Assembly: GCF_019097595.1 (NCBI RefSeq)
Contig: NC_080718.1
Span: forward strand, 24,955,657 to 25,019,656
Direction of reading: 5' to 3'
DNA from: Hemibagrus wyckioides
Taxonomy: Eukaryota > Chordata > Actinopteri > Siluriformes > Bagridae
Length of the DNA: 64,000 nt
Shown piece by piece: positions 60,586 through 64,000 of this stretch; within the stretch, counting starts at the first letter, position 1; each line of letters begins with the position of its first letter. The position numbers and the translations under genes are program-made. The notes under the pieces are model-generated. The model did not search any database. It had not been told where the DNA came from and saw only the letters and a list, made by a program, of their open reading frames with translations.

Positions 60586-63500
60586 ATCCTCAACAAAAGA
60601 AAATAATAAAATGCTCTTCTGCTCTTCTACAAATAATTACCCCCTTTTGTTTCTATGGCTACACACCACATTAAATATTATACTGTATTGAAAAGCTCTC
60701 ACACAAACCCACAAGTCAACAGGACACAGAGGCTCAATGTTTACTTTGCACCAGGGATAGGGGATGGACAAACACTCCGCAAAAACGATTTTGCCGGCCA
60801 GTTTCATAGAAATACAGTAACCGGATTTTTTCTGCCACAAAACACTGTCCTAGTCTTGGTCTGGTTTCTGTAACCTGGAGACACTGGGATGTAATTATGT
60901 GTTATTGTGTGGGCATACTATAAAACCGTGGTCTGAATGACATTTCGATGTGATTACAATCACAGGTAAAACCGTAATCATATTTATGGTACACTGCTAC
61001 AGGAAAACAACATGGAGAACCATTTAAAAGAACATAGAGAACCATTTAGATAAACCAGACTTCACAGTGCACCGGATAATAAGATCCAAAAGAACAGATG
61101 AGAGGAGCGAATATGCTATCAGGGGTGCGGTCAGAGCTGAACGGGGAGGCAGGAAAGCAGGAAGTAGGCTAGCAAAGACATCTAGATTTTCTTTTATATA
61201 GAAATACAGCAGAGGTAACGAGCAGAATTTGGGAATAAATGGAGGGCTGTTTTTAAGATGGGTAACAGGTAACAGCTTAGCAGTGCAAAGGGTGAGGTGT
61301 TTTACCTCCTGTGACTTTTTCTCTTGATATCTTTTTTTCTGGTTCATGAGCAGCTTTGAGTGATTGAGCTGCCATTTTCCCCAGATTCATTACTTATTAT
61401 AGTTCAGCAAAATGACAGAGACAAATGAACATCCGGCTGAAAAATATAATCAGATATCCTAGATAGTTTCAGTTTTTGTTTCAGCTTTCAGCAGCCTACA
61501 TAGCTAATGTAACTGTAACTATATTACTATGAATTGCTGTAGAGGCAGTTTTCTTGTGTTAAGAAATTAAAAACAGATCTAATTTCTGCTGCTGCATTGG
61601 AAAAGTGGTCTATGAACTGAATTAAGGTTTGTTTTAGCTAACTTAACAGTTTTTTTTAGACCAGGATCTCCCTCTTTGCTAGCTTTTACTTTACATAGAT
61701 GATACACCTAGATGCCTGGAATATAAGAAAAAACAGGAAGGAAGGAAGAATGAATCGGGGTGAAAAGGTTACAGGAAAGCCCTTTTCATCCATTCATCCT
61801 GCAAGGGTGAGGAAATAATCGTAATAAACACCCTTATATCATAAAACTAAAGAGGAAAGCTCATACAGTTTGTTTAGAATCTCCACTGAACTTCCCACAA
61901 TGTAAAACGAGCGCTGCTGTAACGTAGTGATTTGCACCAGGGTGTATATTTACACCAGTGTGTATAAATAGACATATACTGGATGTCTCACTGGGACGGT
62001 TTTGTTTCTGTTGGCAGAAACACTCTGCCAGTGTTTATAACTGTTTACATTCACTAGCTTTCACGTTCAGTTACTGCGTTTCTTTTTGTGTCAGCGAATA
62101 AAAAAGACTCCCACACAAGGCATTAACTATAGACTGTCTGATATTCACTGTGCTTTATGTTAAAACACTTCGTGGTTAGGGATAGACGTGTAGGAGTAGT
62201 CTTTTTATTCTGGGTTCTATTCATGAACAAGGAGTCAGTGGATGCAGATTTATTGATAAATGCTGCAAACATATAGCAAAATTGTGGGGGAAAAAGACCC
62301 TGAATCAGAGACACAAGGCAGAACATGCAAGCTATATGTTACACAGGCTAGACTGCAACAAAAAGCAGCCCACGCCTACAACAAAAGCCTGATAATGAGC
62401 CATAAGGAGTGCTCTAATCAAGTGATCATGATTAGGACATGTGATGTACCAGGGCTGATGGGAAATAGATCAGCACCCTTTGGGAGCTCTCATGACACAA
62501 AGCAGTATACAATATATACACAGATCATCAGGAGACAAGAATCTTATAGATAGAAAGAGAACAAAGTATATTTAAAAGCCAACATAGTCATTTATTCCAC
62601 ATTTACATGTACTGTATTTAGCACACACCTTTAATCCAGTGGGAATTACAGAAGAAGTGTTTCATATTCGCTATCCAAAACTTGAGACTGAGACAAAGAA
62701 CAAGGACACATATAGGACCAGCATTACATTTACAAAAAAACAAAACATATCACATGCCTTAAACAAGTTTTATATTTTTTATATCATTTTTGTACTGCCT
62801 TATCTTTTTTTCCATACTGAAATCATTGTTTAATTCATGCGCTAACAGACTGATCTACATTTCTTATGGTTTTCCTTATGTTTCCTTAAAATAAATTGTT
62901 GTCCCTAATAAAACGTTAAGTATTTTCATTGATAATTTTAAGGCTGGAGGCTGAATGACAGTTCAATTTTTAACAATTCTAGCAATGATCCACATAATTC
63001 AACCATATCTTGTAACAAAGAGGAAATATTGAATCTCTGAATCTGAACAGTTATCCCCAGAACCCAGCAGTACTGAGGTAAGAGTCGTAATTATTGGGGT
63101 ATGAGCCGAGAAAATAAGTAGCAAGGTATTAACTTTACTGATGAATATGGAACTAAAAAAGACGATGAGACAAGTAAGGAGTTGATCCTCTAGTAAATCT
63201 TATGACGAGTATAATCCTTACCATTTTGTCAAGCTAAACATCACATATGTTTGTGGGTCAAATAAATAAGGTTAAATAACCCTGAAGCACAGAATCATCT
63301 GTTGAGGCTTGAGATCTATCTGACAGAGGGTCAATCACAAAATGAAAAACTTGAAGGCGTTCATCCAGACTTATCATGGACTAGTACAGGTTGCAGTAAT
63401 TAGATGCAAGATCGACAAGAAAGCATATTTAGTGTCGCTCAGAGTACTGTCCACAAAGGTTAGGAAGATTTCCCTGAAGGAAATCCCCAAAGCAATGCAA

Positions 63501-63825
63501 ATTTCAGGGACGCGATCACTTGAACACTGAAGTGCAATGCAAATGTGCTAACCTCTAAGCCACTGGGAAACATCAACTTTTTTTCATTTAATAATAACAA
63601 TAAGTGAGATATAAATAAAAAATAAAGGCTTTATTATCTTCTGCTTCTATTTAGAGTCTACTAATCACAGCGTCATTAGCCAGTCATAGAAGTCTGTGAG
63701 CTCTTGTATAAGGAAGAGGGCAAAAAAGCCGTGTGATGGACCATGAACAATAGATGAAACGTTAGCTTAATGTGTCTCAGAGGAAGCATATCTTAGTGAT
63801 TTGTGAGATCAGACCCTGATGTCAG
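60586..63825. other. Intergenic, nothing recognised
   Basis: AT-rich sequence with scattered short open frames lacking motifs. No exon, RNA gene or repeat family is supported. Confidence 0.4.
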
Positions 63826-63826
63826 G

Positions 63827-64000
63827 TGAGGAAATCTGGGGTTCAGTCGGTGTTCCAGTTCATCCTAAAGGAGTTCAGTGGGGTTGAGTCAGAGTCAGGG
63901 CTCTGTGCAGGACACTCCAGATCTTCCACTTCAACCTTTACACACCATGTCTTCATGGAGCTCAGGGGCTTTGTGCACAGGTGCATTGGAACAGGGTTCG
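63827..64000 (-). mobile_element. Tc1-like element A fragment at window edge
   Basis: GGTGTTCCAGTTCATCCTAA, CAGTGGGGTTGAGTCAGAGT, GGGCTCTGTGCAGGACACTC and ACCATGTCTTCATGGAGCTC match the element type at 13345-13767. It runs off the window. Confidence 0.7.

Overview
This window is vertebrate, almost certainly teleost, genomic DNA. It has split genes with GT-AG introns, dense (CA)n and (CT)n microsatellites, many Tc1-like DNA transposon copies, tRNA-derived SINEs and L2-type LINE 3' ends. The SINE and Tc1 assemblage looks catfish-like to me, but that is an impression from memory and not a search result.

Region 1 (1 to about 7.1 kb, + strand) holds the last five coding exons of exportin-1 (xpo1/CRM1), about 235 C-terminal residues ending in the family's EEMCD tail, then a 3' UTR. 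The intron before the third of these exons carries a 2.3-kb array of a 60-bp minisatellite that stops about 65 bp short of the splice acceptor.

Region 2 (about 7.1 to 14.6 kb) has no host gene that I can recognise. It contains Tc1-like fragments, including a 0.7-kb composite of two elements that recurs in inverted orientation 1.85 kb away.

Region 3 (about 14.6 to 36.74 kb, + strand) is a kinesin-family gene of roughly 23 exons, starting in a CpG-rich promoter/first exon. The N-terminal half reads as a kinesin motor, but the P-loop lysine (GET instead of GKT), the switch I SSRSH and the switch II DLAGSE are all altered. Three splice junctions in the first half are irregular, and one motor exon has a decayed duplicate 1.6 kb downstream. 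The second half has clean exons encoding charged coiled coil, a His/Thr-rich segment, a Cys-rich segment and a compact C-terminus. It is either a pseudo-motor kinesin or a gene in decay; the sequence alone does not settle this.

Region 4 (36.74 to 64 kb) shows no host gene I can support. It holds LINE fragments, a Tc1 transposase C-terminal remnant, rearranged fold-back Tc1 derivatives, SINEs, one nearly intact Tc1/mariner element (55210 to 56461, 29-bp perfect TIRs, DD34E transposase broken by one stop codon) and two large satellites: a 2.3-kb array of 19/20-bp units with 39-bp and 118-bp higher-order periods, and a 2.8-kb AGTAT-based composite array.

Exon boundaries were placed by eye from homology, phase and splice consensus. 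Transposon family names are given only at superfamily level.
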